From assembly GCA_946480845.1 (NCBI GenBank), contig CAMLLJ010000167.1, positions 1 through 6,302 of the forward strand: a stretch of 6,302 bases of DNA, in the 5' to 3' direction. This document shows, piece after piece, positions 1 to 6,042 of the stretch. This DNA comes from an uncultured Gemmatimonadota bacterium (lineage in GTDB: Bacteria > Gemmatimonadota > Gemmatimonadetes > Gemmatimonadales > GWC2-71-9). The number at the start of each line of letters is the position of its first letter. Position 1 is the stretch's first letter. The notes below the pieces were generated by a model. That model did not search any database. It was not told the DNA's origin and saw nothing but the letters and a program-made list of their open reading frames with translations. The position numbers and the translations under genes were made by a program.

Positions 1-891
1 GACGCCGTGCGGCTCTGCAAAGGCAGAATCCCGGACGACGCCCCGCACCGCCCAGGTCTGGGCATCCACCTCGGTCACCGCGCCGCTCCGCTGGTTTCCA
101 AGCCAGATGGAACGCCCATCCGGCGCCCACGCCACCTGATAGCCGAACGGCAGGACCTGCACCGACGCGGCCTGCACCGGCCGGCCGCTTCGCACGTCGA
201 ACCCGATGAGGCTCGACGTCAGCTGGGTCGTGGCGGCGAGGCGCGATCCATCGGGGGAGAGCGCGAAGGTGACGTAGGCATGCAGGGGCCCGGGGACCTG
301 CGTGAGCTCCACCCGGCCCGCGGTATCCACGACCGCGATCCGGTTGTCGCCGAGCCCCGAGACGTAGACGCGCCCCGAGACCGTATCCGCCGCGATGGCG
401 TGCGGCCGGGGGAAGAGGACGTCGAGCTCCTCGATGAGCCGCATGTCGCTTCGGCGAAGGACGCCGATGCTCGCCGGCGGGCTCACCGCCGTCATCGAGC
501 GGCTGGCGTACAGGCGGTCGTGCTTCGGGTCGAGGGCGAGCATGCCCGGCGTTTCCATCGGGACGCGCCCGAGGAAGCGGTTCTCCGCATCGAACTTCGC
601 GACGAAGTTGTCGCCGATGAGCGAGACGTACCAGGCGGAGCCGTCGGGCTCGGCGACGATGGCGTGCGGTTTCGCGTTCGCCGTGAAGCCGGCGGATCGC
701 AGGTCGATGGTCGCGAGCAGCGTGCCCGAGGCGGCATCGAGGATGGTGACCGAAGCGTCGTTCTGATTGGGGACGTAAAGCCGGACCCCCACGCCGGTCC
801 CGGCAGGCGTGGGGGTCTGGCGCGTCGCCCCCGGGGCCGCACACGCGGCCCCGATGGCGAGCGCCACGAGGGCGCAGAGCGAGCGATTCAT
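1..891 (-). CDS. YncE-like beta-propeller protein, probable lipoprotein (partial, C-terminus off the window)
   Basis: The minus-strand frame is open from the ATG at 891 to the window edge: 297 codons with no stop. The N-terminus (MNRSLCALVALAIGAAC) is a short hydrophobic signal with a cysteine at residue 17. The lipobox is imperfect (GAA-C), so lipidation is likely but not certain. A Pro/Thr/Gly linker follows (about 18-36), then repeated blades of YVTN/YncE type: YVPNQNDASVTILDAASG at about 39-56, PHAIVAEPDG at 75-84, PHAIAADTVSGRVYVSG at 163-179, FALSPDGSRLAAT at 209-221, and VAWAPDGRSIWLGNQ at 253-267. The last residues (EPHGV) begin another blade, so six are seen and a seventh is likely. 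YncE-family propellers are secreted ligand-binding or scaffold proteins without a common enzymatic activity, and the ligand here is unknown. The start overlaps the upstream gene's stop (ATGA) and has no clear Shine-Dalgarno of its own, which suggests translational coupling. It could equally be named a generic 40-residue YVTN-repeat protein. Confidence 0.87.
   Translation of the reverse strand, partial: MNRSLCALVALAIGAACAAPGATRQTPTPAGTGVGVRLYVPNQNDASVTILDAASGTLLATIDLRSAGFTANAKPHAIVAEPDGSAWYVSLIGDNFVAKFDAENRFLGRVPMETPGMLALDPKHDRLYASRSMTAVSPPASIGVLRRSDMRLIEELDVLFPRPHAIAADTVSGRVYVSGLGDNRIAVVDTAGRVELTQVPGPLHAYVTFALSPDGSRLAATTQLTSSLIGFDVRSGRPVQAASVQVLPFGYQVAWAPDGRSIWLGNQRSGAVTEVDAQTWAVRGVVRDSAFAEPHGV
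784..817 (-). repeat. Perfect 12-bp inverted repeat in the linker coding region of the YncE-like gene
   Basis: GACCCCCACGCC (784-795) and GGCGTGGGGGTC (806-817) are exact reverse complements separated by 10 bases. In the minus-strand mRNA the stem covers codons 25-36, the low-complexity Pro/Thr/Gly linker after the signal peptide. It lies 14 bases beyond the 832-853 hairpin. Only a TTT follows the stem after a few bases, so it lacks the run of T expected of an intrinsic terminator. Confidence 0.7.
832..853 (-). repeat. Perfect 9-bp inverted repeat inside the YncE-like signal-peptide coding region
   Basis: CGGGGCCGC (832-840) and GCGGCCCCG (845-853) are exact reverse complements around a 4-base loop. 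In the minus-strand mRNA this forms a very GC-rich hairpin over codons 13-20, which encode the cysteine and lipobox region. There is no U-tract after it, so it is not a standard intrinsic terminator. Whether it folds in vivo is not known. Confidence 0.7.
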
Positions 892-3281
892 GGCGTCAGG
901 TTGGTGGTCTGGTCCTTCACGAGGAAGAGACCCTCATTCCCGCTCGTGACGAGGATCGTGCCGCTCTTGAAGAACGGGTAGTTGCTCCACGACCCGCCGA
1001 AGCCAGGGGCCTCCGGTCCGACCGGCACGGTATCGAAGAACCCGACTTCCCTGGGCTTCGTGCGGTCGCTGATGTCCACCACCCGGAGCCCGCTGGTGTA
1101 GTTCGAGTTGTACATCCGGTCGCCGACGATGTAGAGGTTGTGGTCGCTGGCGTTGACCGGCGCCTCGTACTGCCCGACCACGACCGGGTCGTCGAGCTTC
1201 TGCAGGTCCCAGATGATCGTGCGCGTGCCCTTCGTCTTGCCCTGCAGCTCGTCGAGCTCGTCGTCCTGGTACCAGTAGCGGTGGTCGTCGCTGAACCAGC
1301 CCTGGTGCGCGTAGCCGACGCTCGGATAGGTCCCCCGGCCGATCGCCTTGGGGTTCTGCTTGTCGGTCACGTCGGAGATGCTGATGGCGTTCTCGTTGGC
1401 GCCGAGGCAGATCTCGCGGCCGGTGTAGCGGGTGTCCGGGCCCTTGTAGATGACGCACTGCGCGTCGTGCGAGTAGCCGGTGCCGGCGAGGCCGGTGGCC
1501 TTGTCCTGGAAGCAGCCGGCGAAGGCGGGGTTCTTCGGGTCGCGGATGTTGACCATGTGCAGGCCGCCGCCGCAGGTCTCGCCGCCCGAGCTGGCGCCGA
1601 CGATGAAGGCGTGGCCCGAAGTGGTGTCGATCACGATGTTGTGCGCGCTGTTGATGCGCGTGTAGTGGGCATCGGGCGTGAAGGTCTGCGGGGTGGTGAC
1701 CCGGCGGAGCCGCGTCATGTCGAACACCTGCATGCCGTGCTCGCGGGAGCCGTCGGCCACCACGAAGACGTGGTTCCGGTAGACCTTCATGTCGCGCCAG
1801 ACGGCGGGCGGGGACTTGGCGGTCTTGGGCAGGTCGCCCAGGTAGCGCGGGCGGTTCGGGTTGGACACGTCGATGAACGAGGTGCCGTCGGAGCGGCCCA
1901 CGATCGCATACTCCTTGCCCGACTCCGGATCGGTCCAGCCCCACACGTCGTTGAGCCGGGTGCCCTGCTTCCCGCCCATGTCGGCCACGGGGAGCATGGA
2001 GAGGAGGTTCACCTTCTCGCAGCCGAAGAGGGTGGCCTTGCCGCCGGCGCAGTCCACCTCGCGGCCCACCACGGCCGCGGGCCGGAAGGTCTGCCCGCGC
2101 ACCGAGGCCTGGGTCCAGCGGCCGTTGGCCGCACGGGAGAAGATCGCGGCGCGGCCCTCGCCGAAATCGGCGTTGCCCATGCCGACGACCACGACGTCCC
2201 TGCCCGCCGCCATCACGCCGCCGAAGCCGAGCTGGATACCGGTGGTGTCGTAGGCGATCTTGGACACCGAGTTGTAGGCGCCCGCCGAGTCGGGGACGTA
2301 GCGGAAGATCCGGCCCTCGAACTGCGAGGAGCCCGGCGCGCCGACCCAGATCTCCCGGCCCACCATCCCGAGCGCGGAGCCGAACTGCGTGCCCGGCGTC
2401 GCGTCGAAGGGCATCAGGCCACCTGAGGGGTTCCAGCGGTGGTTGACGGTGTCGCGGTTGAAGCGCACCACGGCGCCCATGAACTGGGTGAGGCCGGGCG
2501 CGCCGACGTAGAGCACGTTGTCCTGCAGCAGCAGCGAAGCGCCGAACTGCGCGTTGGCCCGGGCGCCCGGGGGCACCGGAAGCTGGAGCTTCTGCTCCTG
2601 GATCCAGCTCCCCGCCGAATCGCGGCGGAAGATGTAGGCCGCGCCCGCGTTGGAGTCGGCCTGCTGCGCGCTCACCACGATGACGCCGTCGTTCATCGTC
2701 AGCGTGTTCCCGAAGGCGGCGCCGGGCTGGACCTCGTCGGGTCGGAGCGTCGCCTCCTGGCGCCACTGGCCGCCCTGCCGGCGGAAGACCCACGCCTGCC
2801 CGCGCATGCTGTCGCTGCGCGAGGCGCCGATTACGGCGATGTCGCCCTGGAGCGCCAGGCCGCGGCCGATCCGGTCGCCGTTGACTGCGCCGGGAATGGT
2901 GATCTCGGTGGCGTGGCGCCAGGGGCCCGTGGCGGCGCTCCGCTCATAGACGTGGACGCTGCCCGCCGAGAGGCTGTCCACCGGGCTCTCCGAGATCATC
3001 AGGGTGTTGCCGTCGATGGCGAACCGCCGTCCGAAGCCGGTGTTCACGGCCGAATCCGGGGCCGCGATGCGCGCGGCCTCGCGCCAGGCGCCGCGGGCAT
3101 CGGCGCGGAAAACATAGACGAGGGCCGGCGCGTACTGGTTGGAGGCCTGGGAGATGAGCACGTCGCGGCCGGCGACGGCCGCCGCGCCGCCGAACTCCTG
3201 CGCGGCGGCGGGTGCGGCCCCGGCGGCCGCGAGGCCGGCAAGAACGGGAAAGACCGCCAGACGGGAGCGATGGGATGCCAT
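888..3281 (-). CDS. Secreted FG-GAP repeat / choice-of-anchor B family protein (LVIVD repeats)
   Basis: This encodes 797 residues. The start at 3281 was chosen because GGAG lies six bases upstream and the protein then begins with a clean signal peptide (MASHRSRLAVFPVLAGLAAAGAAPAAAQ, cleavage near 25-28). A longer frame to 3500 would add a non-signal-like leader. Residues about 36-385 hold seven FG-GAP-type repeats with cores such as LMISES, AVIGASRSDS, LYVGAPGLTQFMG and IWVGAPGSSQFEG. Residues about 409-797 match the choice-of-anchor B family: NDVWGWTDPESGKEYAIVG (444-462), WRDMKVY (495-501), HGMQVFDMTRLR (515-526), AHN (546-548), HDAQCV (605-610), HQGWF (659-663), DDELDE (673-678) and DHN (713-715). 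LVIVD-like strands recur, for example GTSFIDVSNPNRPRYLG and GLRVVDISDRTKPREVG. Six cysteines (411, 421, 570, 590, 609, 625) could form disulfides. Family members are normally surface or secreted proteins of unknown ligand. No C-terminal sorting signal is visible. It is first in a two-gene unit with the YncE-like gene. Confidence 0.9.
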   Translation of the reverse strand: MASHRSRLAVFPVLAGLAAAGAAPAAAQEFGGAAAVAGRDVLISQASNQYAPALVYVFRADARGAWREAARIAAPDSAVNTGFGRRFAIDGNTLMISESPVDSLSAGSVHVYERSAATGPWRHATEITIPGAVNGDRIGRGLALQGDIAVIGASRSDSMRGQAWVFRRQGGQWRQEATLRPDEVQPGAAFGNTLTMNDGVIVVSAQQADSNAGAAYIFRRDSAGSWIQEQKLQLPVPPGARANAQFGASLLLQDNVLYVGAPGLTQFMGAVVRFNRDTVNHRWNPSGGLMPFDATPGTQFGSALGMVGREIWVGAPGSSQFEGRIFRYVPDSAGAYNSVSKIAYDTTGIQLGFGGVMAAGRDVVVVGMGNADFGEGRAAIFSRAANGRWTQASVRGQTFRPAAVVGREVDCAGGKATLFGCEKVNLLSMLPVADMGGKQGTRLNDVWGWTDPESGKEYAIVGRSDGTSFIDVSNPNRPRYLGDLPKTAKSPPAVWRDMKVYRNHVFVVADGSREHGMQVFDMTRLRRVTTPQTFTPDAHYTRINSAHNIVIDTTSGHAFIVGASSGGETCGGGLHMVNIRDPKNPAFAGCFQDKATGLAGTGYSHDAQCVIYKGPDTRYTGREICLGANENAISISDVTDKQNPKAIGRGTYPSVGYAHQGWFSDDHRYWYQDDELDELQGKTKGTRTIIWDLQKLDDPVVVGQYEAPVNASDHNLYIVGDRMYNSNYTSGLRVVDISDRTKPREVGFFDTVPVGPEAPGFGGSWSNYPFFKSGTILVTSGNEGLFLVKDQTTNLTP

Positions 3282-3287
3282 CGGTTG

Positions 3288-3291
3288 CTCC
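3288..3291 (-). promoter_or_regulatory. Ribosome binding site (GGAG) fixing the start of the choice-of-anchor B gene
   Basis: On the minus strand GGAG is followed by CAACCG and then the ATG at 3281. That 6-base spacing, plus the signal peptide that follows, favours this start over the in-frame upstream ATG at 3500, which would lie inside the divergent small gene. Confidence 0.75.
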
Positions 3292-3317
3292 AGGGGATGA
3301 GTGGAACGGGAGGGCGG

Positions 3318-3330
3318 TTCCGGTACGGAA
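3318..3330. promoter_or_regulatory. Short palindrome TTCCG-GTA-CGGAA, possible operator
   Basis: A 5-bp perfect inverted repeat with a 3-base spacer lies between the divergent starts, close to the AT-richer patch at 3339-3350. The position suits a shared operator, but the sequence matches no motif I can name and its length is compatible with chance. Confidence 0.25.
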
Positions 3331-3433
3331 ACGCGCGGTATCTGTAAGACTGTGACGGAGCCGGGGCCGTCCGGGTTTCGTCCCGGTGCCCAGGGACAGT
3401 GGCGCGGGGCGGGCCGGCGGCGCAACTTGCACC

Positions 3434-3440
3434 GGGGAGG
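3434..3440 (+). promoter_or_regulatory. Strong ribosome binding site (GGGGAGG) for the small membrane protein
   Basis: GGGGAGG is followed by TCCT and then the ATG at 3445. The near-consensus Shine-Dalgarno sequence is the main reason to accept the 63-residue gene and to reject the longer in-frame start at 3301. Confidence 0.75.
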
Positions 3441-3444
3441 TCCT

Positions 3445-3636
3445 ATGCGGTATGCACGCGGGTTCCGGCTGGCCGGCTGGCTGCTGACCCTGGGCGGCAT
3501 CGCCTACATCGCCCTCGGGGCCGCGGGACTGGCCGGCGGCACCGCGCCCAGCTGGCCGCCGTTCCTGCTGGGCCTGATCGCGATCGTAGTCGGGACCGCG
3601 CTCGTGCGCTGGTCCCGGCGCAACCTCACACCCTGA
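3445..3636 (+). CDS. Small two-helix membrane protein of unknown function
   Basis: This encodes 63 residues behind a near-consensus Shine-Dalgarno. A basic N-terminus (MRYARGFR) is followed by a hydrophobic segment at about 10-31, a short loop with Gly/Ser/Pro (GGTAPSWPP), a second hydrophobic segment at about 39-55, and a basic tail (RWSRRNLTP). The positive charges at both ends predict an inner-membrane hairpin with both termini in the cytoplasm. I do not recognise a named family. It is the first gene of the plus-strand unit, 30 bases ahead of the DsrE-like gene, so co-transcription is likely. It could be an accessory membrane subunit or simply an orphan membrane peptide. The sequence gives no catalytic or metal-binding residues and contains no cysteine or histidine. 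Confidence 0.75.
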   Translation: MRYARGFRLAGWLLTLGGIAYIALGAAGLAGGTAPSWPPFLLGLIAIVVGTALVRWSRRNLTP

Positions 3637-3656
3637 CGGCCCACACTCCACCAAAT

Positions 3657-3661
3657 GAGGA
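3657..3661 (+). promoter_or_regulatory. Ribosome binding site (GAGGA) deciding the DsrE-like start
   Basis: GAGGA is followed by CACCG and then ATG at 3667. The alternative ATG at 3655 overlaps this motif and has no Shine-Dalgarno upstream. Starting at 3667 also places the twin-arginine motif five residues from the N-terminus. Confidence 0.7.
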
Positions 3662-3666
3662 CACCG

Positions 3667-4326
3667 ATGGCCAGGCCCCGACGCGAGTTCCTGGGTTGGC
3701 TGGGCGCCAGCACCGTCATGGCGGCGACCGCCGGATCGCCGCTCGCGGCTGAGGAGCCGCCACTGGTCCCGGTGAGCGCCGACTGGGACGTGACCTGGGT
3801 GGACCGCATCCAGGGAAAGCACCGCGCGGTCTTCGACTCGCCCGGCGTCTCCGAGGGCGCCGCCCTCTTCCGCGCCGCGATGTGGCGGGACCAGTACAAG
3901 GAAGTGTACGGCACCGCGCCGGAGGAGATGTCGGCGGTCCTCGTCATCCGCCACACGGCCATCCCGCTCGCGATGGGCGATGCGTACTGGGCGCGCTTCG
4001 GCATCGCCAAGGAGGAGAAGCTCAAGGACCCGGCGACGAAGAAGTGGTACGTCACCAACCCGATCCGGACCCCGTGGTCCCCCGAGCCGCGCTGGACCGC
4101 CTACGGTCTCGAGGGGTTCATGGCGAGCGGCGGCATCGTGCTGGCCTGCAACCTCGCCTTCCGCATGGTCGTCGCGAAGTTCCGCGAGGCCGACAAGAGC
4201 ACGCGCGAGGAGGCCGAAGCCGCGGCGCGCGCGATGCTCGTTCCCGGCATCATCCTCCAGCCGTCCGGCATCTTCGCCGCGCTGCGCGCGCAGCAGGCGG
4301 GGTGCAGCTACATCATGGCGAGCTGA
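3667..4326 (+). CDS. Tat-exported DsrE/DsrF-like protein
   Basis: This encodes 219 residues. The N-terminus MARPRREFLGWLGASTVMAATA carries a twin-arginine motif (RREFLG, residues 5-10), a hydrophobic core and a likely cleavage site near 22-28, so the product should be exported folded through the Tat system. The mature part resembles the DsrE/F superfamily: a beta strand into a short histidine turn (AVLVIRHTAIPLAM, about 90-103), a Gly-rich strand leading to a conserved-type cysteine (GGIVLACNLAF, Cys161), and a C-terminal LVPGIILQPSGIFAALRAQQAGCSYIM (about 191-217) with Cys213 in the place where relatives have a G-Y/C-x-Y motif. DsrE/F proteins include sulfur-relay proteins and many small uncharacterised ones. 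Sulfur handling is possible given two cysteines, but no sulfur-oxidation genes are nearby. The stop lies one base before the RidA start, so co-translation is likely. Family assignment is by motif only. Confidence 0.75.
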   Translation: MARPRREFLGWLGASTVMAATAGSPLAAEEPPLVPVSADWDVTWVDRIQGKHRAVFDSPGVSEGAALFRAAMWRDQYKEVYGTAPEEMSAVLVIRHTAIPLAMGDAYWARFGIAKEEKLKDPATKKWYVTNPIRTPWSPEPRWTAYGLEGFMASGGIVLACNLAFRMVVAKFREADKSTREEAEAAARAMLVPGIILQPSGIFAALRAQQAGCSYIMAS

Positions 4327-4327
4327 G

Positions 4328-4711
4328 GTGCGCCCGGTCGCCACGGACGGCGCGCCGACTCCCGCCGGCCACTACGCCCAGGGCGTGGTGCACGGCGGGT
4401 TCGTCTTCGTCTCGGGGCAGCTTCCGGTGGACCCCGAGGGCCGGATCGTGGGCGAGGAGGACGTGGCGGCGCAGACCCGGCAGGCGCTCCGCAACGTCGA
4501 GGCGATCCTCCGCGCCGCCGGCAGCGGGCTCGACCGCATGGTCGCCGTCACCATCTACATCACGGGCCGCCGCCACTGGGCCGACGTCAACCGCGTCTAC
4601 GCCGAGATCCTCGGCGCGCACCGGCCCGCGCGCGCGGTGATCCCCGTGCCCGAGATCAAGCCGGGCTGCCTCGTCGAGATCCAGGCCGTCGCCATCACCG
4701 GAGAATCATGA
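4328..4711 (+). CDS. RidA family protein (2-iminobutanoate/enamine deaminase-like)
   Basis: This encodes 127 residues from a GTG start one base after the upstream stop. No other start codon is available nearby in frame, and this one gives the usual RidA length. The family signatures are clear: APTPAGHYAQGV (10-20), FVFVSGQLPVDPEG (25-38), the helix VAAQTRQALRNVEAILRAAG (46-65), and PARAVIPVPEIKPGCLVEIQAVA (100-122). Residues matching the E. coli RidA active site are all present: Tyr16, Ser29, Arg102 (the catalytic Arg105 equivalent) and Glu118 (the Glu120 equivalent). The Cys107 position is replaced by Val104. RidA proteins are cytoplasmic trimers that hydrolyse reactive enamine/imine intermediates from PLP enzymes, so deaminase activity is expected here, while the exact subfamily is uncertain. 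No PLP enzyme lies in the window. The stop overlaps the next start by four bases (ATGA). Confidence 0.93.
   Translation: MRPVATDGAPTPAGHYAQGVVHGGFVFVSGQLPVDPEGRIVGEEDVAAQTRQALRNVEAILRAAGSGLDRMVAVTIYITGRRHWADVNRVYAEILGAHRPARAVIPVPEIKPGCLVEIQAVAITGES
4700..4704 (+). promoter_or_regulatory. Ribosome binding site (GGAGA) inside the RidA gene for the M14 peptidase
   Basis: GGAGA ends three bases before the ATG at 4708. It lies within the last codons of the RidA gene, so the peptidase can be translated both by coupling across the ATGA overlap and by independent initiation. Confidence 0.6.
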
Positions 4712-6042
4712 TCCCGATCCGATTCCGCGCCGCATGCGCCGCCGCCGCGATCGCCCTCGCGGGCGCGGCTTCGGCCCGGCCCGCCGCCGGCCAGCAGGCG
4801 GCAGCCACGGCGCTCCAGGCGGACACCACGAACCCGGGCGGCACGACGCTCGAGGCGGGGCTCCGCATCGCCGAGCGGTACCGCGTGGCCGCGATCGCCG
4901 CGCGCCGGTTCACCCATGCGGAGCTCTGGCGCGCGATCGGCCCGTCGGTGGGCAAGGCGCCGTTCCGCGTCGAGGAGGCGGGCCGCTCGATCCAGGGCCG
5001 CGAGATCCGCGCGGTGCACTTCGGCGATGGCCCGACCACCGTGCTCCTCTGGTCGCAGATGCACGGCGACGAGTCCACGGCCACGATGGCCCTGGCCGAC
5101 ATCTTCCGCTTCCTCGCCGAGGCGACCAGCGATCCGCTGCGGGAGCGGATCCGCCGGAACCTCAGCGTCACCTTCGTGCCGATGCTCAACCCGGACGGCG
5201 CCCAGCTCTTCCAGCGCGAGAACGCCGCCGGCATCGACGTGAACCGGGACGGGCGCCAGCAATCCACGCCCGAAGCGCGCGCGCTCAAGGGGCTGCGCGA
5301 CCGGATCGAGCCCCAGTTCGGATTCAACCTCCACGACCAGAGCGCCCGCACCCGCGTGGGGCCCGCGGGACGGCAGGCCGCCATCGCGCTGCTGGCCCCC
5401 GCGCACGACTCGACCCGCAGCTACAACGAGGTGCGCGGCCGGGCGCGGCTGGTGGCGGCCGTGATGGCGCGCATGCTCGCGGACTCGATCCCCGGCCGCG
5501 TGGCGAAGTACGACGACACCTTCAACCCGCGCGCCTTCGGCGACCTGATGCAGCAGTGGGGCGCGAGCACCGTGCTGATCGAGAGCGGCGCGCTCGAGGG
5601 CGACCCGCAGAAGCAGCGGCTCCGCGCCCTCAACGTGGCGATCATCCTGGGCGCGCTCGACGCGATCGCCACGCGCGGCTACGAGGCGGCCGACACGGCG
5701 AGCTACGAGCTGCTGCCGGAGAATGCCGGCGGCGCGAACGACCTGGTGATCGTGGGCGGCCAGCTCGTGCTGCCCGGGACGCCGCCGCTCCGCGCCGACA
5801 TCGCCGTCAACTTCGAGGACGGCGCCGCCCGCACCGGGGGCCGCGTGCGCGAGGTGGGCGACCTCCGCCACGTCGCGGCGATCGACACCGTGGACGCCAC
5901 CGGGCTCTTCCTCCATCCCGCCGCCGCGGCGCTCACCACGAAGGATGGGCGCACCTGGCTCAGGATCGGGGCCGAGGCAGTGTTCGACATCCGGCGCGCC
6001 GCGACGCCGGCCAGCGAGCTGGTCCGCCGGATCGGGCGCTGA
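4708..6042 (+). CDS. Secreted M14-family zinc carboxypeptidase-like protein with C-terminal extension
   Basis: This encodes 444 residues. Residues 1-28 form a signal peptide (IRFRAACAAAAIALAGAASA..AAG), so the enzyme acts in the periplasm or outside the cell. The catalytic domain spans about 50-322. It shows GRSIQGREI (92-100), the zinc motif HGDE (His119, Glu122), NPDG (161-164), the substrate-binding DVNRD (Asn179-Arg180), the third zinc ligand in FNLHDQ (His209), and VLIESGAL with Glu292 in the position of the catalytic glutamate. All core M14 residues are therefore present and it should be an active metallopeptidase; the substrate is unknown. Residues about 335-444 form an extra domain that resembles the beta-sandwich of amidohydrolases (NDLVIVGGQLVLPG, then TVDATGLFLHP) without their metal-binding histidines. 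The gene overlaps RidA upstream (ATGA) and the methyltransferase downstream (CTGA). Confidence 0.93.
   Translation: MIPIRFRAACAAAAIALAGAASARPAAGQQAAATALQADTTNPGGTTLEAGLRIAERYRVAAIAARRFTHAELWRAIGPSVGKAPFRVEEAGRSIQGREIRAVHFGDGPTTVLLWSQMHGDESTATMALADIFRFLAEATSDPLRERIRRNLSVTFVPMLNPDGAQLFQRENAAGIDVNRDGRQQSTPEARALKGLRDRIEPQFGFNLHDQSARTRVGPAGRQAAIALLAPAHDSTRSYNEVRGRARLVAAVMARMLADSIPGRVAKYDDTFNPRAFGDLMQQWGASTVLIESGALEGDPQKQRLRALNVAIILGALDAIATRGYEAADTASYELLPENAGGANDLVIVGGQLVLPGTPPLRADIAVNFEDGAARTGGRVREVGDLRHVAAIDTVDATGLFLHPAAAALTTKDGRTWLRIGAEAVFDIRRAATPASELVRRIGR

Larger units (their letters stand above)
3282..3444. promoter_or_regulatory. Divergent intergenic region expected to hold both promoters
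   Basis: These 163 bases separate the starts of the two oppositely oriented operons, so promoters for both should lie here. The only AT-richer patch is around 3339-3350 (TATCTGTAAGAC), which could contribute a -10-like element on either strand. I see no convincing -35/-10 pair. A short palindrome sits at 3318-3330. In the plus-strand leader, CCGGG (3371-3375) can pair with CCCGG (3382-3386), or GTCCC (3380-3384) with GGGAC (3393-3397). These two pairings exclude each other but are short and may be chance in GC-rich DNA. Confidence 0.5.

Noticed and set aside
784..853. Hairpin pair as an intrinsic terminator between the two minus-strand genes
   Set aside because: The stems lie inside the downstream coding region rather than between genes, and neither is followed by a run of T.
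7..981. Long open frame on the plus strand opposite the YncE-like gene
   Set aside because: The translation is Arg/Asp/Gly-rich without any domain, while the opposite strand encodes a clear propeller protein.
1140..2426. Long open frame on the plus strand (428 codons) opposite the choice-of-anchor B gene
   Set aside because: The translation is low-complexity (Ala, Val, Gly, Asp, His rich) with no motif, as expected for a frame antisense to a GC-rich gene with strong third-position bias.
3282..3500. In-frame N-terminal extension of the choice-of-anchor B protein by 73 residues
   Set aside because: It lacks a Shine-Dalgarno, would run through the divergent small gene, and would bury an evident signal peptide inside the protein.
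3655..3666. ATG at 3655 as the start of the DsrE-like gene
   Set aside because: No ribosome binding site precedes it, whereas GAGGA lies correctly before the ATG at 3667.
2944..4344. Minus-strand frame of 466 codons spanning the divergent gap
   Set aside because: It would overlap four better-supported genes on both strands and shows no recognisable domain.
4597..5916. Long open frame on the minus strand (439 codons) opposite the peptidase
   Set aside because: It is low-complexity and motif-free, and the plus strand carries all M14 catalytic residues.
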